64,000 bases of DNA from Spirosoma endophyticum (GCF_900112365.1 NZ_FOLQ01000024.1:1-64000), one strand, 5' to 3'; shown: positions 51,792 through 61,880, counted from the first letter of the stretch. Numbers and translations are program-made. The notes: generated by a model from the sequence alone, not told the origin.

Positions 51792-54700
51792 GTGCGACCC
51801 TATCTGTTTTTGCTCCTGCTGATTCCCTGTGTGCCGGGATTCGCTCAGACCCATCGTTCTGATAAAATCAATGCGACTCAGGAGCAATCTGCACTCAATC
51901 AATTTGATCATCTGTCCGTTAAAGATGGCCTTTCCAATAATTCGGTTAACTGTATTCTTCAGGACCGGGAAGGGTTTATGTGGTTTGGTACCAACGATGG
52001 CCTGAACAAGTATGACGGGTATACATTCACTACGTTAAAGCCCACGCTGAATGACCCGGTTCACAGTTTTCAGAACAGCCAGATCTCAGGTTTATGTGAG
52101 GACCATAAAAATCGGCTTTGGGTAGTTACGCAGGGCGGCTTGCATGAGGTTGATAAACTGACCGGACGGGTTACTCCTCATCCCATTCGAGCCGGCAATG
52201 CAGATAAATGGAATTATCAGCACTCTATTTTTGAAGATAGGCAGCATGTGCTGTGGGTCAGTACGTTAGGGGGTGTCGCTCGGTATGAACCTGCGCTCCA
52301 TCGGTTTACACTTTTTCCGGCGCCCGATCCCGAAGCATCGATTAAAACGGTCTTTGAAGACCCCCAGCACCGATTATGGGTGGGAACATACCGGGGCTTA
52401 TACGTACTAGACCGATCAACTGGCCAGTATACACCAATTTCCGTTCCAGGCGTGAATGAGGCTAGTCAGCCTACGTTTATAGCGTTTCACCTGGATGCGC
52501 AACAAGTCCTTTGGATGGCTACGGCCAATGCCGGGTATGGCTTATTTCGACTGGATATGCGTCGTCGGCCCTGGCATCTGGAGCATTACAACCCGAATGG
52601 GCAAATCAATCCATTTACGTTTTTGAACTCCATACATAAGGATGCACAGGGTATGATCTGGATGGCCACAACCACTGGCTTACAGCGGGTTGACCCAATT
52701 CGAAATCAGGTTTTTACGTATCATCCCGATCCGAATGCGCCAAAGGGTATAAGCAGTAATACCGCCCAGACGGTTTATCATGACCGGGTGGGTACACTTT
52801 GGGTGGGAACCGACAACGGTATTGATCGCCAGGCCGTGAATACCAAGCCGTTTATGACCTTTCAGGTACGGCCCAATCGGGGAACGTCCAACCTGCCCGA
52901 AAACAAAGTTGTGGCCCTGCTTCCCGACCATAAGGGTCATTTCTGGATTAGTAATGGCTATAACGTATATCGTCCGGCCGATCACCGTTCGCAGCCAATA
53001 CCCGTCGGAACCCTGGGCTCCAACGATCATTTTAAAAATTATACGCAGGCATTGGTGCCTGATCAGGCTAATGGGGTCTGGCTGGGAACCTGGTCTGGTT
53101 TATACCATTTCGATCGGGCAACGGGCCGTTATGACAGTTATCCTTCTGAAGTACCAGCCGAATACGCGAGTCGTGGGCCAACGGGCGAACTATGGATTGG
53201 TGGCTATATATCGCCAGCCTCCGGTATTGCGTCATTTAATCCGCGCACGCATACCTACAAATACTATAAATATGACGCTAATAACCCCAACGGCCTGCCT
53301 GACCAGTACGTTTGGGGCTTGCTCGTGAGCCGCACCGGCGATGTATGGATTCCGTTTCGAAAAAAAGGGATTGCCCGCCTGAATCCACGTAGCGGTCGAT
53401 TCACACATTACACCGCCGGGCCAAAAAGTCGATTAAACTGCGATGACATCATGACGGTCCATGAAGATAAAGCCGGTACGATCTGGGTAGGCACCCAGCA
53501 GGGCGGGGTGAATCGTTTCGAGGCTAAAACGGGGCAATTCACGGCCATCACCACCCGGAATGGCCTGCCCAGTAACAACATTCTTGGGATCACGAGTGAC
53601 AATGCCGGACATCTGTGGCTAAGCACCGATAAAGGACTTTGTCGGGTTGACCTGCGGACCAATGTTATTCGCAACTACCAGACAATCCACGGGTTGCCCA
53701 GTAATGATTTCCTGCGAAATGCGGTTCTTCGACAGGATAACCGGCTCTTTTTCGGCAGCCTGAACGGCGTTGTCTATTTTAATCCCGATAGTATTCGCGA
53801 CGATACCCGGCCGTTTCCTGTGTACATCACCGAGTTGAAAGTGATGGACCAGCCTCGAACCATCACCGACAGCGTCATAACGCTGAACCACGACGAAAAC
53901 TTTCTGTCGTTCGGATTTGCTGCGCTGGCCTACACGCAACCGGAGCGCAACCAGTATGCCTATCAACTCGTTGGCGTCGATAAAAACTGGGTGCAGAACG
54001 GCAATCGTCATTTGGCTAACTACACGAATCTATCGCCCGGTACCTACACCTTGCGGGTAAAAGCCGCCAACAGCGATGGCATCTGGACGACGAAGGGAGC
54101 GTCTATTCAACTGACCATTCGACCCCCGTGGTGGGCTACCTGGTGGGCGTATAGCCTTTATGCATTGCTGGTGGGTGGAGCCATCTGGGGTTATATCCGG
54201 GTGTATACGAACCGGATTCGGCAGCAGCAGGAGTTAGAACTCAATCGCCGACAGGCCGAGCAACTGAAGACGGTCGATGAACTGAAAACCCGTTTTTTCT
54301 CCAACATCACGCATGAATTTCGTACACCGCTATCGTTAATTATATCGCCGGTTGAGAAACTACTACAGAGCAGCCAGTTCGACGTACCAACCCGCCAGAC
54401 ACTATCGCTGGTGCAGCGTAACGCGAATCAGCTACTCCGGCTTATCAATCAGTTACTGGATCTGTCTAAGCTGGAGGCCAACCAGATGGCCGTTTCCCTG
54501 ATGCGGGGTGACGTACCCGAATTTGTCTATCATGTTGTTGAGCCATTCAGGCAAAAGGCTGAGCAGAAAGGAGTTGCCCTGCTGTATACACACGAAGGGT
54601 TACTCCCGGAACAGCTTTTCGATGCTGATAAATGGGAGAAGATTTTAACTAACCTGCTGTCGAATGCGCTGAAGTTTACCGGCGAGGGTGGTCAGGTAAC

Positions 54701-55847
54701 GGTTGCGCTAACGCCCGTTTCGGCTATGGGTGAAGTGTCTGCTGTGCAGATTCGCGTCGCTGACTCGGGTATTGGGATTTCGCCGGAAAAACTGCCGCAC
54801 ATTTTCGATCGCTTCTATCAGGTAGACAATTCGCGTACCCGTGCGTATGAAGGCACCGGTATTGGCCTGGCACTTGTCAACGAGTTAATTGAGTTGATCG
54901 GCGGTGCCATCCGTGTCGATAGCCAGCCCGGCATAGGTACTACGTTCGTGGTAACGTTACCCGTTCAGGCGGTATCGGCTGCTACGGATGTTCCCCCGGT
55001 TGTCTTGCCGGCTAACCTGCCACCTGCCACGCATGAGCAAACAACTTGGGTTCCTGTTGCTTCTGACCGTCAATCGGCCGATGAATTGCAAACGATTCTG
55101 GTAGTCGAAGATAACGACGAACTGCGTGAATTTCTGGCTAGTGAACTGGCGGGCAGCTATCGGATACTACGGGCAACCAACGGTGAAACGGGCTGGCAAC
55201 TGGCCCAGGCTGAACTGCCTGATATTGTGATCTCGGATATAATGATGCCCCGAATGGATGGCTATGAATTGACACGGCTTATCAAGAATCATCCCGATAC
55301 AGACCATATTTCGGTGATCCTGTTGACGGCAAAAGCAGCCCATCAGAGCCGTATTGACGGGCTCCAGGAAGGAGCAGACGATTATTTGTCCAAGCCATTT
55401 CACCTGGACGAACTGCACCTGCGACTGCGTAACCTACTGTCGCATCAGCACAAACTGCGCGATCATTATCGGCAGCAGTTTGCCCAGCCCGACATGCCCA
55501 GCCCAATTATCGTAGTGGAGGATGTTTTTCTGCAACGGGTCTATAAACTTCTGGAAGACAATCTTGGCGATCCCTCGCTCGACGTCGATTGGTTGGCCGA
55601 TCAGGTAGCCATGAGTCGGAAAACGCTCTACCGAAAAATCCATAGTCTCGTTCAACTGGCTCCTAACGAATTGATCCGTCAGTACCGTTTACGCAAGGCC
55701 GCTGACCTGCTGCGGTCTGGCCACACGGCTTCTCAAACAGCCTATCTGGTGGGTTTCAAAACACCCTCGTATTTCACGATTGTGTTCAAAGAGTTTTATA
55801 ACAAAACGCCCACTGAATTTTCGACAATGGGTTTTAACCAAGTCTAG
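51792..55847 (+). CDS. Hybrid two-component sensor-regulator (one-component HTCS type)
   Basis: A 1351-residue regulator that combines sensing and DNA binding in one chain, as used in Bacteroidota for polysaccharide utilisation. GTG at 51792 starts a good signal peptide (RPYLFLLLLIPCVPGFAQ). Next come two seven-bladed propeller units with repeated WFGTNDGLNKYDGY-like and WVGT-like motifs (about residues 35-725), a Y_Y_Y domain, a membrane helix (about 795-815), DHp with H841 (ITHEFRTPL), HATPase, a receiver with D1149 (ISDIMMPRMDG) and K1201, and an AraC HTH at the C-terminus (SRKTLYRKIHSL, GFKTPSYFTIVFKEFYNKTP). No regulated polysaccharide locus is directly adjacent, except the broken TonB receptor downstream. 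Confidence 0.92.
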   Translation: MRPYLFLLLLIPCVPGFAQTHRSDKINATQEQSALNQFDHLSVKDGLSNNSVNCILQDREGFMWFGTNDGLNKYDGYTFTTLKPTLNDPVHSFQNSQISGLCEDHKNRLWVVTQGGLHEVDKLTGRVTPHPIRAGNADKWNYQHSIFEDRQHVLWVSTLGGVARYEPALHRFTLFPAPDPEASIKTVFEDPQHRLWVGTYRGLYVLDRSTGQYTPISVPGVNEASQPTFIAFHLDAQQVLWMATANAGYGLFRLDMRRRPWHLEHYNPNGQINPFTFLNSIHKDAQGMIWMATTTGLQRVDPIRNQVFTYHPDPNAPKGISSNTAQTVYHDRVGTLWVGTDNGIDRQAVNTKPFMTFQVRPNRGTSNLPENKVVALLPDHKGHFWISNGYNVYRPADHRSQPIPVGTLGSNDHFKNYTQALVPDQANGVWLGTWSGLYHFDRATGRYDSYPSEVPAEYASRGPTGELWIGGYISPASGIASFNPRTHTYKYYKYDANNPNGLPDQYVWGLLVSRTGDVWIPFRKKGIARLNPRSGRFTHYTAGPKSRLNCDDIMTVHEDKAGTIWVGTQQGGVNRFEAKTGQFTAITTRNGLPSNNILGITSDNAGHLWLSTDKGLCRVDLRTNVIRNYQTIHGLPSNDFLRNAVLRQDNRLFFGSLNGVVYFNPDSIRDDTRPFPVYITELKVMDQPRTITDSVITLNHDENFLSFGFAALAYTQPERNQYAYQLVGVDKNWVQNGNRHLANYTNLSPGTYTLRVKAANSDGIWTTKGASIQLTIRPPWWATWWAYSLYALLVGGAIWGYIRVYTNRIRQQQELELNRRQAEQLKTVDELKTRFFSNITHEFRTPLSLIISPVEKLLQSSQFDVPTRQTLSLVQRNANQLLRLINQLLDLSKLEANQMAVSLMRGDVPEFVYHVVEPFRQKAEQKGVALLYTHEGLLPEQLFDADKWEKILTNLLSNALKFTGEGGQVTVALTPVSAMGEVSAVQIRVADSGIGISPEKLPHIFDRFYQVDNSRTRAYEGTGIGLALVNELIELIGGAIRVDSQPGIGTTFVVTLPVQAVSAATDVPPVVLPANLPPATHEQTTWVPVASDRQSADELQTILVVEDNDELREFLASELAGSYRILRATNGETGWQLAQAELPDIVISDIMMPRMDGYELTRLIKNHPDTDHISVILLTAKAAHQSRIDGLQEGADDYLSKPFHLDELHLRLRNLLSHQHKLRDHYRQQFAQPDMPSPIIVVEDVFLQRVYKLLEDNLGDPSLDVDWLADQVAMSRKTLYRKIHSLVQLAPNELIRQYRLRKAADLLRSGHTASQTAYLVGFKTPSYFTIVFKEFYNKTPTEFSTMGFNQV

Positions 55848-56018
55848 CCATCCATCTACTAGCAAACGTATCGGCAACGATTTTTCGGTACGACTTATTT
55901 GGTACGCCCATTCCACACCCGGCGGGTTCGCTCCACGATCCGGGCTATCCGTTTTACATTAGTTCACAAAACGGAAGGATTACAATTCGTCTCCATTACC
56001 AATCGGCATTTTTGTTGT

Positions 56019-56255
56019 CTATAGAACGAACGTTCGAAATTTATACACGAAGATCACGAGTTGATACCAACGTAGTACCCGACTTTGTACCTCTTCGGTA
56101 TACGTATCAGTCGTGTTTCGGACTAGGCTGCGATTCTGGTTTGGTACATCGAAAAGCTGTATCTGCAGTTCACCCGTGTCGCCTTTGAAAAATTGTCGAG
56201 CCAGTGCTACGTTCCAGAGACTGCAACTTTGGCAAAGTGTATAAAACTTTACGGG
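56019..56255 (-). pseudogene. C-terminal remnant of a TonB-dependent outer-membrane receptor
   Basis: On the - strand a frame from about 56255 to a stop at 56019-56021 encodes WNVALARQFFKGDTGELQIQ, then LFDVPNQNRSLVRNTTDTYT, then a strand VQSRVLRWYQLVIFVYKFRTF. This is the usual end of outer-membrane beta-barrel receptors (DLLNQN, then TDTY-EDVQ and a final strand ending in an aromatic F). Only about 75 codons remain and no start codon or upstream barrel is seen, so it is a fragment. The reading frame is clean for its length. Confidence 0.65.
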
Positions 56256-56502
56256 TAACTCCGGCGATGGAAGCAGGATTAGCTACCAGACCAATGAGTA
56301 GTCAACAGGTTGTTGAGTTGACAGATAAATGAACGAGAGCCTAATGTGGTTTATAACGAGTCTAAACCTGATTAGCTGGCGATTAAAAAAACTCGTTAAA
56401 CTTTTAAGCAATATTAAAATCTATAGTGCTGATCTACCAATAAGTAGTAAATACCTACTTGTTGGTAGGTAATAGATTGTAATACACTTAAACCAAGGTT
56501 TA

Positions 56503-56733
56503 ATGAAGACCATGAAGCAGCACTTATCGTTAATCTTTTTTTTGGGGAGTACGTTAGTTTGTTTTGCTGGTTACTGTTGGGCGTTAATTGATTGGACACA
56601 AGATTATAGAACAGGCGTATATAGGAATGATCACTGGGAAGCCTTTTATGAAACATTGGCACTGCTCATTTATACAACGTTAGCCATTCGATTCATGATT
56701 AAACACCTTACCCTTCCAAAAAACGATACGTAA
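56503..56733 (+). CDS. Small membrane protein
   Basis: A 76-residue protein with two hydrophobic segments (LIFFLGSTLVCFAGYCWALI about residues 9-28, and TLALLIYTTLAIRFMI about 49-66). No family is recognised. The short length, isolated position between two broken genes and lack of context leave function unknown. M4 may be the start. Confidence 0.5.
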   Translation: MKTMKQHLSLIFFLGSTLVCFAGYCWALIDWTQDYRTGVYRNDHWEAFYETLALLIYTTLAIRFMIKHLTLPKNDT

Positions 56734-56750
56734 GTTTTTTCGTCCTATAA

Positions 56751-57048
56751 TTGAGCGTCCGGGAAGAAATTCAAATTGAGACACTACCTGAAGTGCGTGG
56801 CTTTGCGGTACGTTATGCAATGGTTGGCGAGGTGGGGTTGATTATGTTTCGGCAGGAGTGCCCTGCTCTTGTAGTGGCCGACGTCATGATGCCGAATGTA
56901 GACGGTTTTTCGTCAGCAGATTCGTCAGACTGATCCTGATATACCGATTTTAGTCCTGATGGCTCGTTCGCAAACCGCCGATTGAGTACGTGGTTTTGAA
57001 TTGGGTGGGAATGATTACCTCAAAAATCATTTAGTCAAGCCATTATAA
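56751..57048 (+). pseudogene. Remnant of a response-regulator receiver domain
   Basis: The frame from 56751 encodes RGFAVRYAMVGEVGLIMF and then RQECPALVVADVMMPNVDGF, a receiver strand-helix and the phosphorylation-site aspartate. A frameshift near 56910 moves into FRQQIRQTDPDIPILVL, then an in-frame TGA interrupts QTAD-VRGFELGGNDYLKN, and TAA closes the frame at 57046-57048. The regulator is thus broken by at least one frameshift and one stop, and its N-terminal acidic pair and DNA-binding half are missing. Confidence 0.8.
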
Positions 57049-57088
57049 GGCTCAGTGGAGCGTGGCATACGCTACACATCAGGAAAAA

Positions 57089-58237
57089 TCATTTGCTTAA
57101 ATCCTGATCCAACGCGTTGAGCAGGGCGCTTTTCTGTTGGAGATCATAGACGTATTCCCAGAACATAACACCCGCCAGATGCTTCGCTTTGACGTAGTTG
57201 ACTCGGTTTCTGAGTGATTCGGGATCGGCGTAGGAGATGAAGGTGCGGGAGGTTGGATTCCACAAATAGGGCGATTTTGCTACGTCATCCCAGTGGCGGG
57301 TGAACCCGTTTTTGTTGATGAATTTCGCGACCAGCTCGTCATAGCTGATAAACGAGTGTTTGCCGCTGGCCGGTTGATAAAGTCCGTTATTTCGCGCCTT
57401 CGCATCGGCCCAGCCGCGCCCGTAAAAGGGAAGGCCCAGCACGATTTTGCTGGCGGGAACACCCGCCCGAATGTGCCCTTCAACGGCCGTTGCACTGCCG
57501 TTACGTGCGTGGGGCGCCTTATCTGACTGATACAGGGGACTGTGATGACCGGTTTGCTTATCGTTTCCGTGATAGAGATCATAGGTCATAATATTGACGT
57601 AGTCGAGGTATTTCTGCGCGTTGCCAAGCTCCGTGTGGTTTACAAAAGCGGTGTCGCCCCCGGTGGCGGCCGTCAAGAGGTAGTGATTGGTACCCGTGCG
57701 TTTATCGGCCTTTCCTGCTTCGTCCAGGCGGTCCCGGATGGCTTTCAGAAATAGCGTGAAATTCTGCTTGTCTGCGGGCCTGAAGATGTTGCCCGCTCCA
57801 ATCTGATCGGGGTATTCCCAGTCAATATCGACACCATCGAGTTTGTGTTTTTTGAGCAGCGCTACGGCACTGTTGGCAAATTTCCGGCGGGAAGTTTCTG
57901 TCAGGGCCGCATCCGAAAAATACTTGCAACCCCCCCATCCACCCACCGAAATCAGGATCTTCAGGTCTTTATTGATTGCTCTCAACGACGTCAGCGCGGC
58001 TAGATTCGCGGCATCTTTAGTCGATAACGGCGCCAGTTCGCCGTTTTTGGCTGGAATGGCAAACGCGTAATTAATGTGCGTAAGCTTCTGAGCGTCAATC
58101 TGATCTTTTGTCCAGCCATTACCCGTTACGTAGCCGATCATGACGTAGTGCCGGGCACTGCTGACCGATTGGGCCAGGCAAAAACTGGTTTGTCCAAATA
58201 GGACCAGATTGAGAAAGAAAGCAGCGGAGAGTTTCAT
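57089..58237 (-). CDS. Glycoside hydrolase family 18 chitinase
   Basis: A 382-residue secreted GH18 protein with an N-terminal signal (LVLFGQTSFCLAQ). The SxGG motif is at residues 97-100 (ILISVGGWGG) and the catalytic DxxDxDxE motif at 134-141 (DGVDIDWE, with E141 as acid). Additional barrel strands include VNIMTYDLYHGND and GLPFYGRGWADAK. It degrades chitin or peptidoglycan-related glycans outside the cell. It is divergent from the LytS-type sensor, with 135 bases between them. Confidence 0.93.
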   Translation of the reverse strand: MKLSAAFFLNLVLFGQTSFCLAQSVSSARHYVMIGYVTGNGWTKDQIDAQKLTHINYAFAIPAKNGELAPLSTKDAANLAALTSLRAINKDLKILISVGGWGGCKYFSDAALTETSRRKFANSAVALLKKHKLDGVDIDWEYPDQIGAGNIFRPADKQNFTLFLKAIRDRLDEAGKADKRTGTNHYLLTAATGGDTAFVNHTELGNAQKYLDYVNIMTYDLYHGNDKQTGHHSPLYQSDKAPHARNGSATAVEGHIRAGVPASKIVLGLPFYGRGWADAKARNNGLYQPASGKHSFISYDELVAKFINKNGFTRHWDDVAKSPYLWNPTSRTFISYADPESLRNRVNYVKAKHLAGVMFWEYVYDLQQKSALLNALDQDLSK

Positions 58238-58372
58238 GGTACAGGCTTAAAAGACGGCCAAAGATAACCAGGCGAGTTGAGAGCCCCTATCTGTCCGTTT
58301 TAGCGCTCTTTTCCGACAGTTCGGTTATCATTCACTTTTGCTTCAGCAACGGTTTTGGCATATTTACGACGA

Positions 58373-59419
58373 ATGGAAAACCTGAACGATCGGTGGTTGC
58401 GGCTGGTGGGCGTGCCGCTGATTTCAATTGTCTCAAATTTTATCTTCTTCCAGCCCGATAACGACGCCCGACACATTGGTCGGGGATGGGCGCTGGGCGT
58501 TAGTCTGGTCGAGTGCGTGCTGGTTTGGGAGGTAGCGCGGATTGGTATTATTCAGGCCCGTCGGCGTTATCCTCGTCTGGATCAGACACGCCTGCGTTTG
58601 CTGGTGCAGGTCATCTGGTTCACCGTCACGATGGTGATTCAACGGGTAGGTCTCGTCTATATCTACGACAAAACGCAATTCTGGGGATACCCGATGACCG
58701 AGCGATCGTACTGGTTCAACACGTTGATTCCGTTTCTGTTCATTGTACCGCTGGCCGTCATTTACGAAGCACGCTACCTGTATCGGCAGTGGTGGGTAAC
58801 TTATTACGAAGCTGAACAACTCAAAAAAGAAGCCCTCCAGAGTCAACTCGATTCGCTGAAGGCCCAGATAAATCCGCACTTTCTGTTCAATAGCCTCAGT
58901 ACGCTCTCGTCGTTGGTCGGCGAAAATCCGAAGCAGGCCGAGCGGTTCATTGAGGAACTGGCGTCGGTGTATCGCTACGTATTACAGACGAACGAGCAAT
59001 TGCTAACAAGCCTGTCGAGCGAGTTGCAATTTATTCAGGCGTATTTCCATTTGCTGCAAATGCGTTTTGGCCGTAGTGTTGAACTGGATGTAGCTGTCGA
59101 TAAGCACCATATGGCCTTTTTTATCCCACCTCTTACGTTGCAATTGTTGGTCGAGAACGCTGTTAAGCACAACACGGCATTGCCCGGCAAGCCGCTCCTC
59201 ATTCGAATTTATACCGATCACGAGCACCGTCTGTTTGTCGAAAATAGCCTGCGCCGGAAACAGAACGTAGTGCCATCGAACCGAACCGGACTGTCAACCA
59301 TTATCACCAAATACCGGCTGCTGGGGCAACCCGATGTGGTTATTAACCAAACGGATGATTGCTTTCAGGTGATGGTGCCGCTAATCAGGGAAACGCGCTA
59401 TGACTATACTAATCATTGA
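58373..59419 (+). CDS. LytS/YehU-type sensor histidine kinase
   Basis: A 348-residue membrane sensor. About four hydrophobic segments occupy the first 150 residues, then comes the His_kinase domain with NPHFLFNSLSTLSSLVGENP (histidine in HFLFN) and a HATPase with LVENAVKHN. Unlike typical kinases it has no periplasmic domain. The next gene overlaps by 20 bases and encodes its LytTR partner, so the pair is co-transcribed. ATG 58373 is preferred over the TTG at 58355. Confidence 0.92.
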   Translation: MENLNDRWLRLVGVPLISIVSNFIFFQPDNDARHIGRGWALGVSLVECVLVWEVARIGIIQARRRYPRLDQTRLRLLVQVIWFTVTMVIQRVGLVYIYDKTQFWGYPMTERSYWFNTLIPFLFIVPLAVIYEARYLYRQWWVTYYEAEQLKKEALQSQLDSLKAQINPHFLFNSLSTLSSLVGENPKQAERFIEELASVYRYVLQTNEQLLTSLSSELQFIQAYFHLLQMRFGRSVELDVAVDKHHMAFFIPPLTLQLLVENAVKHNTALPGKPLLIRIYTDHEHRLFVENSLRRKQNVVPSNRTGLSTIITKYRLLGQPDVVINQTDDCFQVMVPLIRETRYDYTNH

Positions 59420-60239
59420 AGACGAAGAACCGACAGCCCGCAAACTACAGCGACTTCTGGCCGACGTAGTGGCTGAGGGTCGAGTCGTGGGGATAACCGG
59501 TAGCGTCGACGAATCGGTTGAGTGGCTACGTGCCAATCCCAAACCCGATCTGATCTTTATGGACATCGAACTGGCGGACGGGCAGAGTTTCGATATTTTC
59601 AATCGAATATCCGTAGCGAGCCCGGTTATTTTTACGACGGCCTACGACGAGTACGCCATCAAAGCGTTCAAAGTCAATAGCATCGACTACCTGCTCAAGC
59701 CCGTTAAAGAGGCCGATTTGCGGCAGGCAATAAACAAGCTTCAGGCATTGCGTGATGTACTCGTTGACCAGAAAAGTAAATCAGGGATGAATAGTCTGGA
59801 AGCGTCGATGGCGAATTTACTTCAGCACCTTCAGCACATTGCTCCGAGCGCCACCCCCCATGCCGTAACGACGGACCGCCCACGCCCCATGCCCTTTGCT
59901 TTTCGCGATCGCTTCATGATTAAACAGGGGCAGCGGCTCTTTTCGGTGAGCATCGACGAGGTCGCTTTTTTCTTCTCCCGCAACAAGCTGTCGTTTCTGA
60001 AAACCCGCGACGAGCATGAGTGGCTGGTTGATTACACGATGGACGAACTGGTTCAGATGCTCGACCCCCGGCGCTTTTTCCGACTAAACCGACAGGTGAT
60101 TGCCGAACTGCGGGCCGTTGATAAAGTTCATCTGTATTTCAATGGGAAACTTAAGATTAACCTGCGCCCGGCTTTTGAGGAAGAGGTGGTCGTCAGCCGC
60201 GAAAAAGCCGGTGAACTGAAGCTGTGGTTGGGTGAGTAA
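59400..60239 (+). CDS. LytTR-family response regulator
   Basis: A 279-residue regulator. The receiver has E8-D9, phosphorylated D55 (LIFMDIELADG) and K100 (SIDYLLKPV). A linker follows, and the LytTR DNA-binding domain (about 165-279) ends VSREKAGELKLWLGE. It forms a pair with the overlapping LytS-type gene. Targets are unknown; neighbours are a chitinase and an S41 protease. Confidence 0.94.
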   Translation: MTILIIEDEEPTARKLQRLLADVVAEGRVVGITGSVDESVEWLRANPKPDLIFMDIELADGQSFDIFNRISVASPVIFTTAYDEYAIKAFKVNSIDYLLKPVKEADLRQAINKLQALRDVLVDQKSKSGMNSLEASMANLLQHLQHIAPSATPHAVTTDRPRPMPFAFRDRFMIKQGQRLFSVSIDEVAFFFSRNKLSFLKTRDEHEWLVDYTMDELVQMLDPRRFFRLNRQVIAELRAVDKVHLYFNGKLKINLRPAFEEEVVVSREKAGELKLWLGE

Positions 60240-60341
60240 AACCGACACTTCAGCCGAAAAACCGGGCTTTTCGGTAGCAGCTTCGTTTGGGTAGCGCATT
60301 CTACAGACCAGTTTTGTGTCGTTAACTAGCAACAACGACTA

Positions 60342-61793
60342 ATGAAATCAATTTTGTTTTCCCTTATCCTCAGTCTGACGCTGAACGTATCGCTTATCGC
60401 GCAGACGCTCACTACCGAACAGCTCCAAACCGATTTTACCCGTTTCCGAACGGCGCTCCACGAGGTTCATCCGGAAATGTATCGCTACACACCGAAACCT
60501 GTGTTTGATTCACTCTTTACCGCAACAGCCGCTCAACTGAACCGGCCCATGACGCAGCAGGAATTCTACGTAAAAATGATGCCCTTACTGGTTGCGCTAC
60601 GTGATGGACACATCAAATGGATTGTTTCTGGAAAAGATGAGCATTACCCGTTCTTTAGCGAAAAACTATTTCCGTTAAAGCTATATTTTCTGAATGGAAA
60701 AGCTTGGATAGTAGGCAACTATGGTCAGGGTTTAGTGCCTGAGGGAGCAGCGTTGGTGTCAATAAATGGAAAGCCCACTACTGAAATCGTTCAGACATTA
60801 TTACCCAACATGACCTTTGCCGATGGCAATCGGATAGGCGGGAAGCTGGAAGATCTGAACCGCTATTTCTCAGGTTACTATGCTACGTTCATTGGTGCCC
60901 CCGATACGTTTACCGTTACGTATCGAATGGGTACGGAAGAGAAAACCGTTACGTTGCCAACCGTTACAGAGAAATCCATTAAAGCGTATGTTGAGGCTCA
61001 CAAACCCGCTCCACAAAAGCCGTTTCGCCTGACGTTTACGGATAAGCAAACCGTAATAATGACGATTGAGGCATTCTTTACTGAGGGAAACGGCCTGAAA
61101 TACAAGTCGTTCTTGCAGGATGCTTTTCGTGAAATCAGGGCGAAAGGTATTCAGAATCTGGTACTCGACCTACGAGATAACGAAGGGGGAGAAGAACCGC
61201 TGGGCGTTTTGCTATACAGCTACCTGGCCAACAAACCGTTTCGGTACTACGATCATATCAGCGTTCGGCAAAAAAAGAAATACTCGTTTCCGACCTGGAC
61301 ATCAAAGCTCTACCGGATGGCAAAGTTCCTGGTCGTGAAGAAGCGAGGGGATGGTTATGCATTCACAGCGCAGCGCGGGCTAAAGGTCACAAAGCCTCAA
61401 AAGGATGCCTACCAGGGCAAGCTCTACGTACTGCTTAACGGAAACAGTTTTTCCGTCACGACCGAATTTGCGGCCCGCCTTCATGCCGATAGATCGTCCC
61501 GACCCGGAGGTGCTACGTTCATCGGACAGGAAACGGGCGGTGGTTATAAGCTAAACAGTAGCGGAATTTTCGCGATCACACAATTGCCCAATTCAAAGAT
61601 TGACCTCGGTATTGGCATGTTTGGCTTTCATATGGCGAACGTTGCAACCTATCCGTACACCGACCGGGGCATTATTCCTGACCACCTCGTTGCCCCCACC
61701 GCCGACGATATGCTGAAACATCACGACCAGGTAATGGACTACACGCTAAAGCTGATTCAGTCGCCAGCGTCGGGTCTGACGAAGTCGGAGTAA
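60342..61793 (+). CDS. Secreted S41-family peptidase
   Basis: A 483-residue S41 (C-terminal processing/tail-specific) protease with a signal peptide (LFSLILSLTLNVSLIAQ). The substrate-cap and protease domain holds IQNLVLDLRDNEGGEEPLG, LNGNSFSVTTEFAARL with a candidate catalytic serine, and GQETGGGYKLNSSG. It lies downstream of the LytS/LytTR pair by 102 bases and may be in the same direction of transcription. It probably acts in the periplasm or outside the cell. Confidence 0.87.
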   Translation: MKSILFSLILSLTLNVSLIAQTLTTEQLQTDFTRFRTALHEVHPEMYRYTPKPVFDSLFTATAAQLNRPMTQQEFYVKMMPLLVALRDGHIKWIVSGKDEHYPFFSEKLFPLKLYFLNGKAWIVGNYGQGLVPEGAALVSINGKPTTEIVQTLLPNMTFADGNRIGGKLEDLNRYFSGYYATFIGAPDTFTVTYRMGTEEKTVTLPTVTEKSIKAYVEAHKPAPQKPFRLTFTDKQTVIMTIEAFFTEGNGLKYKSFLQDAFREIRAKGIQNLVLDLRDNEGGEEPLGVLLYSYLANKPFRYYDHISVRQKKKYSFPTWTSKLYRMAKFLVVKKRGDGYAFTAQRGLKVTKPQKDAYQGKLYVLLNGNSFSVTTEFAARLHADRSSRPGGATFIGQETGGGYKLNSSGIFAITQLPNSKIDLGIGMFGFHMANVATYPYTDRGIIPDHLVAPTADDMLKHHDQVMDYTLKLIQSPASGLTKSE

Positions 61794-61880
61794 GGTCGGT
61801 TATTCGCTGTCTTTTCCACCACTCCCCTTGAACTCTAATCTTGTAGGGGTTTGATACGCTGGTCAAAATTGCTTATCAGT

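Noticed and set aside
56414..56662. An 82-codon - strand frame over the small membrane protein
   Set aside because: It has no recognisable features, and the + strand frame has two clear hydrophobic segments.
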